Source: JAAYZQ01 sp034428935 (GTDB lineage: Bacteria; Chloroflexota; Anaerolineae; JAAYZQ01). From it: DNA of 36,763 nt. Positions 16,417 to 23,106 of this stretch are shown piece after piece; the first letter of the stretch is position 1; every line of letters starts with the position of its first letter. The stretch covers positions 1 to 36,763 of the forward strand of contig DAOUHB010000107.1 in NCBI GenBank assembly GCA_034428935.1, given 5' to 3'. The notes beneath the pieces were generated by a model that had not been told where the DNA came from, did no database searches, and was given only the letters and a program-made list of their open reading frames with translations. The translations under genes and the position numbers were made by a program.

Positions 16417-16875
16417 CTACTGCCCGGGCGTCAGCTTCAGGTCCCAGGCGGAACCCTCGTCTGCCTGCCGGAGCAGGGCGGGCATTTCGGCCATGAGCCT
16501 GTCGCGCACGGCACGAAATGCAGCCAGCGCTTGATCCTCCGTGCCCGTGGCCCGGGCCGGGTCCGGCAGGCCCAGATGCGCCTGCCGGCCCAGTCCAGGC
16601 CAGAAAGGACAGTTTTCGGCCGCGTCGTCGCAGACGGTGATCACCAGGTCAAAGGGCTGACCATGGAACTCACCGGCGCTCTTGGAGCGTCCCTGGTGGT
16701 CGATGCCCACTTCGGCCAGTGCCCGCAGGGCCATGGGATGGACGTAGCCGGCCGGATCGGTCCCGGCGCTGACCGCCTGCCATTCGTCGCCAAAACGGGC
16801 ATTGACGATGCCCTCTGCCATCTGCGAGCGCGCCGAGTTACCGGTACACAGGAACAACACTCTCTTCGGACTCAT
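16417..16875 (-). CDS. arsC: Thioredoxin-coupled arsenate reductase (LMW phosphatase fold)
   Basis: 152 residues. The P-loop is CTGNSARSQ with Cys10 and Arg16. VCDDAAENCPFWPG supplies Cys82 and Cys89, and LPDP supplies Asp105. These positions coincide with Cys10, Cys82, Cys89 and Asp105 of the Staphylococcus aureus pI258 enzyme, which reduces arsenate to arsenite through a cysteine relay to thioredoxin. No ArsR, ArsB/Acr3 or ArsA gene is nearby, so it is not in a classical ars operon. It follows the Fe-S protein gene by 17 bases, with GGAGG before its ATG, so it is third in the B12-activation operon. A role as a general low-molecular-weight phosphatase cannot be excluded, but the extra cysteine pair argues for arsenate. 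Confidence 0.88.
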   Translation of the reverse strand: MSPKRVLFLCTGNSARSQMAEGIVNARFGDEWQAVSAGTDPAGYVHPMALRALAEVGIDHQGRSKSAGEFHGQPFDLVITVCDDAAENCPFWPGLGRQAHLGLPDPARATGTEDQALAAFRAVRDRLMAEMPALLRQADEGSAWDLKLTPGQ

Positions 16876-16892
16876 GCAACCTCCGAGTTCCC

Positions 16893-17411
16893 TTATCCCA
16901 ACATGTCCAACAGCGCCGCCTGCTGCTCGGCATATCGTGCCTCGTCGAGCACCGGGCAGTCAGGCAATCGCGCCTGGCCCGCCACCAGCTTGTTGGCAAA
17001 GACGAAACAGGAAGGCTCGCCACAAGCCTTGCAGTTGGTGCGCGGCAACAGCTTGTAGATGTCCATCATTCCCGGCCGCCGGCGCGACTCGTGGCTCGGC
17101 TCGATCTCGGCACGGCGTTCCCACGTTCTGTTCACCAGCTCGATCAGGTTCTCCAGCTCCTCGATCGCCGCCTCGCGATCGGGAACGTTGCCAACGGCAA
17201 TGCGGTCAGCGTGAAACGCTACGTTGTGACTGTCCTTCTTCCAGAGCAAGGCAGCCGCCGCTGCATTGTAAACCGCGCCCGGCAGGATGGCGTTCAGGTA
17301 GGGCAGCGCCTCGCGCAGGTCGACCCCCGGCCGGGCGATGGCGCTTAGCCGATCCGTTTCCGGGTGACACGGCGGAGTAAAGACTTCCAGGTCATACGTT
17401 TCGATGAGCAC
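16893..17411 (-). CDS. 4Fe-4S protein of the CODH/ACS gamma-subunit-type Fe-S domain family
   Basis: 172 residues. The C-terminal part IYKLLPRTNCKACGEPSC...LPDC has Cys127, Cys130, Cys135 and Cys152. This is the four-cysteine (Fe-S) domain found at the N-terminus of the corrinoid Fe-S subunit of CO dehydrogenase/acetyl-CoA synthase and in corrinoid-activating proteins. The first 110 residues (PCHPETDRLSAIARPGVDLREALPYLNA) form a separate domain I do not recognise. The GTG at 17411 follows the upstream stop by 9 bases with GGGAGA 4 bases before it. Together with the upstream activation-like gene it probably passes low-potential electrons to cobalt(II) corrinoids (inference). Confidence 0.75.
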   Translation of the reverse strand: MLIETYDLEVFTPPCHPETDRLSAIARPGVDLREALPYLNAILPGAVYNAAAAALLWKKDSHNVAFHADRIAVGNVPDREAAIEELENLIELVNRTWERRAEIEPSHESRRRPGMMDIYKLLPRTNCKACGEPSCFVFANKLVAGQARLPDCPVLDEARYAEQQAALLDMLG

Positions 17412-17420
17412 GATTCTCCC

Positions 17421-18140
17421 TCACAGAAGCTCCTCTTGTGTCGAGGACTCGACCTTTTCCACCCGGTACTTCTTGTCGTATAGGGTCGCATCGTAGGCCG
17501 CCTGCCGCGATGGGCAACCATCCCGCGGACAGAGCTGGCAACTGGCAAAGGTTTGCTCCGTCGGGAAGCAAATGCCGGAGACTGTTTTGGACGGGACCAT
17601 CAGCAGGCCGTCGGTGAGGTGCACGCCCAGTAGCTCATTCGCCTTGTCCAGCAGGGCAAAGAGTGGTCGCTGCGCCTGGATGGGCCAGTCGGGCAGGGAT
17701 CCGGGCGACATGGTGGATAGGCGGCCCAGGCGAAACCTCTCGTACAGGTGCGCCCGCAGAAAGGCCATTGCCTGGCGCAGTGCTGCCTCGGCTATCTCGT
17801 CGGCATAATAGCGCTGCAAGACGTCGTCCTGGGCGGCGGCCCACTCGTGGAGCTCTGTCCCGCACGTGGCGAGATAGGGAAAGACCCGGTGGGTTTGCTC
17901 CAGGTTGACCCTCAACACCCTGCTCTTGAAGGTGATGCCATCGACGACGACGCTGTCCTCGCTCTTGTCGTCGATGTAAGCCACGCCGTACAGCGCCCGG
18001 GGGCGGGCGACTGCTCCGGCCTCCTGGATCAGGCGCGTGAACCGCCCACCCCACTCTCCTCCATCCCGGACTCGGAGCTTTTTTTTCAAAGCCTCTACGT
18101 CGGGCCGAAACTGGATCTCGTCCAGAACAAATATATCCAC
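17421..18140 (-). CDS. Vitamin B12-dependent methionine-synthase activation-domain-like protein
   Basis: 239 residues. The middle region (TCGTELHEWAAAQDDVLQRYYADEIAEAAL, then RLSTMSPGSLPDWPIQAQRPLF) resembles the AdoMet-binding activation domain at the C-terminus of MetH. That domain helps methylate cob(II)alamin back to the active state. A cysteine cluster follows, SGICFPTEQTFASCQLCPRDGCPSR (Cys191, 201, 204, 209), and may hold a metal or Fe-S cluster. No MetH catalytic domains are attached, so it should act in trans on a corrinoid protein. A perfect AAGGAGG lies 6 bases before the GTG start, and the promoter is at 18313-18341. The MttB/corrinoid genes at 31-36 kb are plausible clients. Confidence 0.78.
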   Translation of the reverse strand: MDIFVLDEIQFRPDVEALKKKLRVRDGGEWGGRFTRLIQEAGAVARPRALYGVAYIDDKSEDSVVVDGITFKSRVLRVNLEQTHRVFPYLATCGTELHEWAAAQDDVLQRYYADEIAEAALRQAMAFLRAHLYERFRLGRLSTMSPGSLPDWPIQAQRPLFALLDKANELLGVHLTDGLLMVPSKTVSGICFPTEQTFASCQLCPRDGCPSRQAAYDATLYDKKYRVEKVESSTQEELL

Positions 18141-18312
18141 GGTCAGCCTCCTTGCTCGATTTTATCCTCGATCGTCAAGACGATTACGCTTCCCCCTGGC
18201 AGCGCGGGCAAGGGCAGCCGGCCAGCGTCTCGGGCGGAAGCGGGGGGAAGGCCAGCGCCTCCCGCCATCTTGACCATCGATGCTCTCTCTGAATATTCGA
18301 GAATTTGAATCT

Positions 18313-18341
18313 AATATACACTCGGATCGGACCTGTGTCAA
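18313..18341 (-). promoter_or_regulatory. Consensus promoter of the B12-activation operon
   Basis: On the minus strand, TTGACA (18341-18336), a 17-base spacer and TATATT (18318-18313). The start would be near 18306, giving a leader of about 165 nt before the GTG at 18140. Confidence 0.75.
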
Positions 18342-18373
18342 ATCGCGCAAGCGGCGGGTCGCGCGACGCTCCC

Positions 18374-18402
18374 TTGCTTTTCCGTACTCCGCGTGGTAGA
18401 AT
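18374..18402 (+). promoter_or_regulatory. Promoter with near-leaderless transcript
   Basis: TTGCTT (18374-18379), a 17-base spacer and TAGAAT (18397-18402). The transcript would start near 18409, only about 10 bases before the ATG at 18420. The in-frame GTG at 18393 lies upstream of that start and is therefore excluded. Confidence 0.6.
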
Positions 18403-18419
18403 GGACCCGCGAGAACGAG

Positions 18420-19205
18420 ATGGACACCATACACGAATCCTTCACCTCGGGACCGGGCCCGCGCTGGCAGCGCCAGGTCGTGGGCCGGGCCCGGCTGGAG
18501 CCGGCCGGATCGGCGCAGCGCTTTCTGCTGTCCGGGGCCACCAGCCGGGCCTACTCCAACGCGCAGATCGATGATTACCAGGGGTTGCACCGCCACCGCT
18601 TTCCCTGGCGCCCGCCGTTGCGCCTCACCGTCCGCGCCCGCTTCTCCCATTCCCACGATGAACTGCGAGGCACGGCCGGCTTTGGCTTCTGGAACGACCC
18701 CTTCCTGATGACGAGCCTGCGCCTGCCGGCCCTGCCCCGGGCTGCCTGGTTCTTTTTCGCCTCGCCGCCCTCCAACATGAAGCTTGCCTTGCAGGTGCCA
18801 GGCCATGGCTGGAAAGCGGCGGCGATCGATGCTTGGCGCCCGGCCAGCCTGCTCCTGGCCCCCGCCACCCCGCCGGCCATGCTCCTCATGAACGTGCCGA
18901 CCCTCTACCGCCGCATCTGGCCGCCCATCCAGCGCGCCCTGAAGGTTGGCGAAGCCCTCCTCGACGTGGAGATGCGCGATTGGCAGACCTACATCCTGGA
19001 ATGGGGCCGGGAGCAGGCTCGGTTCAGCGTGGACGAGGAGACGATACTGGTGGCGCCCGCCCCCCGCGGTCCACTGGGCTTTGTCCTGTGGATGGACAAC
19101 CAGTTCCTGGTGGCGACACCCTGGGGCCGGCTGCGCTACGGCCGGCTCGGCGTGCGCGGCGAGCAATGGATGGACGTGGAGCACCTGTCCATCGAGCCGC
19201 TCTAG
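18420..19205 (+). CDS. Conserved-looking protein of unknown function, possibly a concanavalin-like beta-sandwich
   Basis: 261 residues, no signal peptide and no membrane segment, so cytoplasmic. I do not recognise a family with confidence. The sequence alternates short strands and is rich in aromatic residues: AGFGFWNDPF, PRAAWFFFASPPSNM, VPGHGWKAAAID, WQTYILEWGREQARFSVDEETIL and GFVLWMDNQFLVATPWGRLRYG. Strand pairs such as YILEWGREQARFSVD and GFVLWMDNQ recall concanavalin A-like/laminin-G folds that bind or hydrolyse glycans, but no E-x-D-x-x-E catalytic motif is visible. The ATG at 18420 is preferred because the promoter at 18374-18402 places transcription just before it. It is followed by a LuxR-type gene 18 bases on. 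Confidence 0.6.
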   Translation: MDTIHESFTSGPGPRWQRQVVGRARLEPAGSAQRFLLSGATSRAYSNAQIDDYQGLHRHRFPWRPPLRLTVRARFSHSHDELRGTAGFGFWNDPFLMTSLRLPALPRAAWFFFASPPSNMKLALQVPGHGWKAAAIDAWRPASLLLAPATPPAMLLMNVPTLYRRIWPPIQRALKVGEALLDVEMRDWQTYILEWGREQARFSVDEETILVAPAPRGPLGFVLWMDNQFLVATPWGRLRYGRLGVRGEQWMDVEHLSIEPL

Positions 19206-19223
19206 GCGTCGGGTTCCGCGATT

Positions 19224-19904
19224 ATGTCGATGAAGAAAGAAGGCATCCCCCCGGAACAGGACGACGAGGCAAGACGTCTGCGCGTGTTGGTCGTCGCCGC
19301 CGATCCCCTGGTGAGGGCAGGGCTGGCCACGCACTTGCGCCAGGCAGGCTACACCATCGCCGGCCAGACGGCCCCGGGCACCGAGCTGGCGGCCGAGACG
19401 GCCGTCTACAGGCCCGAGGCCGTGCTCTGGGACCTGGGCTGGGACCCGGAGGCCGGGTTGGAGGACACCCTGGACCAGGTGGCCGCCCTGTCCGAGGCCG
19501 GGCTGGCCGTCGTCGCCCTCTTGCCCGGCGACGAACAGGCCGGCGCCGTCCGGGCAGCCGGTGCGCGGGGCCTGCTGCCGCGCGACGCCCCCGCCGGCGC
19601 CCTCGCCGCCGCCCTGGAGGGCGCGGCCCGGGGCCTGCTGGTCCTCGATCCGGGCCTGGCTGCCCGAGCCGCGCCTCCGCTCGGCCAGGCCACACCAGGA
19701 CTGCCAGAGGCGCTGACCGCCCGCGAGCTGGAGGTCCTGCAATTGTTGGCTGCCGGCCTGACCAACCGGGCCATCGCCCAGGAGCTGGGCATCAGCGAGC
19801 ACACCGTCAAGTTCCACGTTAACGCCATCCTGGGCAAGCTCGGCGCCCAGAGCCGGACGGAGGCTGTCGTCCAGGCCCTGAGGGACGGGCTGCTCCTCCT
19901 CTGA
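19224..19904 (+). CDS. NarL/FixJ-type regulator with degenerate receiver domain
   Basis: 226 residues. A receiver-like domain (about 19-140) is joined to a LuxR-type helix-turn-helix (about 163-222: LTARELEVLQLLAAGLTNRAIAQ, then ELGISEHTVKFHVNAILGKL). The phosphoacceptor-like Asp70 is present in LWDLGW. The usual acidic pair is reduced to Ala26-Asp27, the Thr/Ser switch position reads Leu (VVALLPG), and the conserved Lys is Arg120 (LLPRD). Phosphorylation may therefore be weak or absent. No histidine kinase gene is in the window. Starts at 19224 and 19230 are both possible; neither has a strong ribosome site, and the gene may rely on coupling to the gene 18 bases upstream. It could regulate the serine proteases that follow (inference). 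Confidence 0.82.
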   Translation: MSMKKEGIPPEQDDEARRLRVLVVAADPLVRAGLATHLRQAGYTIAGQTAPGTELAAETAVYRPEAVLWDLGWDPEAGLEDTLDQVAALSEAGLAVVALLPGDEQAGAVRAAGARGLLPRDAPAGALAAALEGAARGLLVLDPGLAARAAPPLGQATPGLPEALTARELEVLQLLAAGLTNRAIAQELGISEHTVKFHVNAILGKLGAQSRTEAVVQALRDGLLLL

Positions 19905-19983
19905 CCCCACCCCTTGCGGGAAACCTACCCATTTTTCCAGGTACAGAGCTGCGCTTTTGGGGGATGCGCCGGGCTTGGTTTTT

Positions 19984-19992
19984 TGGTATGCT
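19984..19992 (+). promoter_or_regulatory. Extended -10 promoter for the HtrA-like pair
   Basis: TGGTATGCT forms a TGn-extended -10 element; no good -35 box is seen. AGGAGG at 20010-20015 lies 5 bases before the ATG at 20021. The leader would be about 20 nt. Confidence 0.4.
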
Positions 19993-20020
19993 GTCGGCAG
20001 ACACCTAACAGGAGGACAGC

Positions 20021-20917
20021 ATGAGTGATTTTTTGCGCAATTTATCGGACGCCATGGCCGGCATCGTCGAGTCGGCGGGCCGGAGCGTGGTGCGTGTCGA
20101 AGGGCGCCGGCGGCTGGCAGCCAGCGGCGTCGTATGGTCGGCCGAGGGTGTGATCCTGACGGCCCACCACGTGGTTCACGCCGACGACGAGATCGGCATC
20201 GGGCTGCCCGATGGGAATAGCGCCGGGGCGCGGCTGGTGGGCCGCGATCCGAGCACCGACCTGGCCGTGCTCCGCACCGACGCGCCCGGGCTCGTTGCCG
20301 TCGAGCGGACGGCGGGGCAAGAGCTGCACGTGGGCCACCTGGTCCTGGCTCTGGGCCGGCCGGGCCGCACCGCGCAGGCCACCCTGGGCATCGTCAGCGC
20401 ACTGGGTGGAGAATGGCGCACGCCGGCCGGCGGCCTGGTGGACCGCTACCTGCAAACCGACGTGGTGATGTATCCCGGCTTTTCGGGTGGCCCCCTGGTA
20501 GACGTGGGCGGGCGCCTGGTAGGGATGAACACTTCGGCACTGCTCCGGGGGGTCAGCCTGTCCGTGCCGGTGCCCACCCTCGAGCGCGTAGTCGAGAGCC
20601 TGCTGACCCACGGCCGCGTCCGCCGCGGATACCTGGGCGTCGGCGCGCAGCCGGTGCGCCTGCCCCAGGCAATCGCCCAGCAGTTGGGCCAGGAGACGGG
20701 CCTGCTGCTGGCCTCGGTGAATGCCGGGGGACCGGCCGACACGGCGGGGTTGCTCCTGGGAGACACCCTGGTGGCCCTGGACGGCCAGCCGCTGCGGCAC
20801 ATGGACGACCTGGTGGCTTCGCTGGGCGGCGAGCGGATCGGCCAGGAAGCCCGCATCCGCCTGCTGCGCGGCGGGCAGATCCAGGAGATCGGGGTCGTCA
20901 TCGGCGCTCGTCCCTAG
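20021..20917 (+). CDS. HtrA/DegP-like serine protease with one PDZ domain, apparently cytoplasmic
   Basis: 298 residues. The trypsin-like S1C domain has His50 (LTAHHVVHADD), Asp80 (STDLAVL) and Ser155 (YPGFSGGPLVD), so the triad is complete. A PDZ domain covers about 203-295 (RGYLGVGAQPVRLPQAIAQQLG, then GLLLASVNAGGPADTAGLLLGD). HtrA proteins are usually periplasmic or membrane-anchored, but the N-terminus (MSDFLRNLSDAMAGIVE) has neither signal peptide nor membrane helix. It may act in the cytoplasm, or as a chaperone-like scaffold. A perfect AGGAGG site sets the start. A second protease gene follows 19 bases later. Confidence 0.88.
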   Translation: MSDFLRNLSDAMAGIVESAGRSVVRVEGRRRLAASGVVWSAEGVILTAHHVVHADDEIGIGLPDGNSAGARLVGRDPSTDLAVLRTDAPGLVAVERTAGQELHVGHLVLALGRPGRTAQATLGIVSALGGEWRTPAGGLVDRYLQTDVVMYPGFSGGPLVDVGGRLVGMNTSALLRGVSLSVPVPTLERVVESLLTHGRVRRGYLGVGAQPVRLPQAIAQQLGQETGLLLASVNAGGPADTAGLLLGDTLVALDGQPLRHMDDLVASLGGERIGQEARIRLLRGGQIQEIGVVIGARP

Positions 20918-20936
20918 CTTGGAGCTGTGGTTGGTG

Positions 20937-21554
20937 ATGAACGACCTTTTGAATCGATGGAACGACGACATGGCCCGTGCCGTGGAGCAGGCCTGCCAGG
21001 CGCTGGTGCAGATCCGCAACGGGCGCGCCGGCGCAGGAGCCGGCACCATCTGGCACCCCGACGGGCTGATCTTGACCAACGCCCACGTGGCCAGCCGCCG
21101 CGGATTGCAGGTAACCCTGCCCGACGGGCGCACGCTGCCCGCCCGGGTACTGGCCCGCGACGCCGAACGCGACATTGCCGCCCTGGCGGTCGAGGCCCGC
21201 GGCCTGCCGGTCATCGAGCTGGGTGATTCCCGGGGGCTGCGGCCGGGCCAGTGGCTACTGGCCGTAGGCCATCCCTGGGGAGTGACCGGGGCCGCGACGG
21301 CAGGGGTGGTGGCCGGCACGGGCCGGCACCTGCCCGAAATGCCCCTCTCCGGCCGCGACTGGATTGCCGTCAGCCTGCACTTGCGGCCGGGGCACTCGGG
21401 CGGGCCACTGGTCGACTCCCAGGGCCGCCTGGTGGGCATCAACACCATGATGGCCGGCCCCGACCTGGGATTGGCCGTGCCGGTGCACGAGGTCAAGGCC
21501 TTTCTAAAAGAGACCCTCGGCTCGCAATCTGGCGGACTGCGCGCTGCGGCGTAA
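20937..21554 (+). CDS. Trypsin-like S1C serine protease without PDZ domain
   Basis: 205 residues with His50 (LILTNAHVA), Asp79 (ERDIAAL) and Ser154 (PGHSGGPLVD): a complete catalytic triad. It resembles the protease domain of the preceding HtrA-like protein, so the pair probably arose by duplication with loss or gain of the PDZ domain. No signal peptide or membrane helix is present. ATG 20937 is used here; an in-frame TTG at 20931 has better spacing from the GGAG at 20921-20924 and may be the true start (two residues longer). A short hairpin (21561-21574) separates it from convergent tilS, whose stop is only about 10 bases away. Confidence 0.82.
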   Translation: MNDLLNRWNDDMARAVEQACQALVQIRNGRAGAGAGTIWHPDGLILTNAHVASRRGLQVTLPDGRTLPARVLARDAERDIAALAVEARGLPVIELGDSRGLRPGQWLLAVGHPWGVTGAATAGVVAGTGRHLPEMPLSGRDWIAVSLHLRPGHSGGPLVDSQGRLVGINTMMAGPDLGLAVPVHEVKAFLKETLGSQSGGLRAAA

Positions 21555-21564
21555 CCGGCCGCGC

Positions 21565-23067
21565 CTAGGGGCGCAAGAAGCGCAGGGCGAGGATCTCGGC
21601 CGTGGAGTCGACTACCCTCGCCCGCTCGTCCAGGCGAAGGCCGGGCACCCAGGCGATGCCCCACGCCGCCACCAACAGCGGCAGCCGGTCGCGGGCGGCG
21701 TGGGGCACCTTCTGGTTGGTCAGGAAATCGGCCAGCTTTGGCGCCCGCCCGCCCATGCCCAGGGGCTGAAACCGATCGCCCGGGCGGCGAGTGCGCAGCC
21801 ACAGGGGCGGGCGGGCCGCTCCGGCGTCAAGGTATGCGCGCCAGGGATCGGGATTGTCCTCCCAGCCGGCGGGCAGGCCGGCGCGGGGCAGCAGGGCCGC
21901 CTCCAGCACCCAGGCGGAACCCGGCAATGGCGTGATGCCCGGCACGGCGACGGCCACGGGCTCGCCTTCCGGGGGCAAGAGCGGCCAGTCGGGCAGCGGC
22001 CCGAGTCGGGCCTCGCCAGCCACGGTCACGCGGTCGTAGCCGACGGCCAGCATCAGGCCCCGGGGCAGGGTGGCGCGGTCGCCCGTGGTACCGTCGCGCG
22101 CCACGAGCAGGGCGTCTTCGACGTGGACAAAGTTGATATTGCGTAGCGAGCGGCGCAGGCGATGGATGGCCTCGCGGATCGTCGAGCGTTGCAGGCCCGT
22201 GGGCAGCGCGCGCCACGCGGCCAGGTCAAAGACAATCTCGTCCTCTCCCTCCTGGCGCACGACGCGCGGCCAGGCCTCGTCCAGCAAATTCCGCAGCAGG
22301 TCATAGTCTCCTGCCAGGACCCGCGCAGTGCGGCCCAGCACGGCGCGCAGTTGTGGGTTGTGCTGCTCCAGGAGAGGGATCACCTCCAGCCGCAGCCAGT
22401 TGCGAAAGTAGGTCGTGTCCAGGTTGGAGCGGTCAAAGCGCGGCTCCAGGCCCTGCTCCTCGCAATAAGCCTCGATCTCGGTGCGAGGCACCTCCAGCAG
22501 AGGGCGGATGAGGTCGAGGGCTCCGGGCAGCCCCTCCCCGCCGGTGCCACCGCCCTCGCCGCTGGAGAGCAGGCGGTAGCTGCCGAGGGGGGTGCGAGGC
22601 AGCATGCCCCGCAGGCCGGCCAGCCCCGAACCACGCAAGAAGTGCATCAGCACCGTCTCCGCCTGGTCGTCGGCGTTGTGGCCCACGGCAATGGTCCGGG
22701 CGCCGGCCGCCGCCGCAGTGCGGGCCAGGAAGGCGTAGCGGGCCCGCCGGGCCGCCTCTTCGAAGGCCAGGCCCTCGTCGCGGGCCAGGGCCGGTACGTC
22801 CAGCGCCTCGACGGCCAGGGGCAGCCCCCAGGCAGCCGCCACGCGGCGCACGAACTCGGCGTCGGCATCGGCGTCGGCGCCGCGCAGCCCGTGGTGCAGG
22901 TGAGCGGCGTGCAACGACAGGTCGTACTCGGGCGCAAGGCGCCGGAGGACGTGCAGCAGGCAGAGCGAATCGGGCCCGCCCGACACACCGACCACCAGCC
23001 CCTCGCCGGCCCGGATCAGATCGTACCTGTCGATGGTCTGTCGCACCTGTCTCAGCAGATCGACCAT
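21565..23067 (-). CDS. tilS: tRNA(Ile)-lysidine synthase
   Basis: 500 residues. The N-type ATP-pyrophosphatase PP-loop SGGPDS is at 29-34, with HAAHLHHGLRG, GHNADDQAETVLMHFLRGSGLAGLRGM and RFDRSNLDTTYFRNWLRLEVIPLL, all typical of TilS. The C-terminal domain has RRPGDRFQPLGMGG...KLADFLTNQKVP, the tRNA-binding part of the long form. The enzyme ligates lysine to C34 of tRNA-Ile(CAU), changing its codon reading to AUA; it is essential in most bacteria. It follows the saccharopine-dehydrogenase-like gene by 39 bases and may share its promoter. Confidence 0.95.
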   Translation of the reverse strand: MVDLLRQVRQTIDRYDLIRAGEGLVVGVSGGPDSLCLLHVLRRLAPEYDLSLHAAHLHHGLRGADADADAEFVRRVAAAWGLPLAVEALDVPALARDEGLAFEEAARRARYAFLARTAAAAGARTIAVGHNADDQAETVLMHFLRGSGLAGLRGMLPRTPLGSYRLLSSGEGGGTGGEGLPGALDLIRPLLEVPRTEIEAYCEEQGLEPRFDRSNLDTTYFRNWLRLEVIPLLEQHNPQLRAVLGRTARVLAGDYDLLRNLLDEAWPRVVRQEGEDEIVFDLAAWRALPTGLQRSTIREAIHRLRRSLRNINFVHVEDALLVARDGTTGDRATLPRGLMLAVGYDRVTVAGEARLGPLPDWPLLPPEGEPVAVAVPGITPLPGSAWVLEAALLPRAGLPAGWEDNPDPWRAYLDAGAARPPLWLRTRRPGDRFQPLGMGGRAPKLADFLTNQKVPHAARDRLPLLVAAWGIAWVPGLRLDERARVVDSTAEILALRFLRP

Positions 23068-23106
23068 ATCCCTCCTTCAGCAGGTCAGCAGGTCCCCGCG
23101 GCCCGG

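Larger units (their letters stand above)
18141..18419. other. Divergent intergenic region with two back-to-back promoters
   Basis: Between the activation-like gene (minus) and the unknown protein gene (plus). It carries the minus promoter at 18313-18341 and the plus promoter at 18374-18402, 32 bases apart. The minus transcript has a leader of about 165 nt that includes the 8-bp palindrome GAATATTC at 18291-18298, a possible operator. I looked for cobalamin or SAM/SAH riboswitch motifs and did not find a convincing one. Confidence 0.5.

Noticed and set aside
18141..18306. Cobalamin or SAM/SAH riboswitch in the leader of the B12-activation operon
   Set aside because: A GGAGGCGCTGG stretch recalls part of the SAH riboswitch core, but the other conserved parts are missing and no cobalamin-box sequence is present.
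18162..19910. A 582-codon minus-strand frame opposite the unknown protein and LuxR-type genes
   Set aside because: Its composition is low-complexity Gly/Gln/Arg/His, typical of the antisense of GC-rich genes, and the plus-strand genes have clear motifs and a promoter.
20042..21802. A 586-codon minus-strand frame opposite the two HtrA-like genes
   Set aside because: Shadow composition; the plus-strand frames have intact catalytic triads and ribosome sites.
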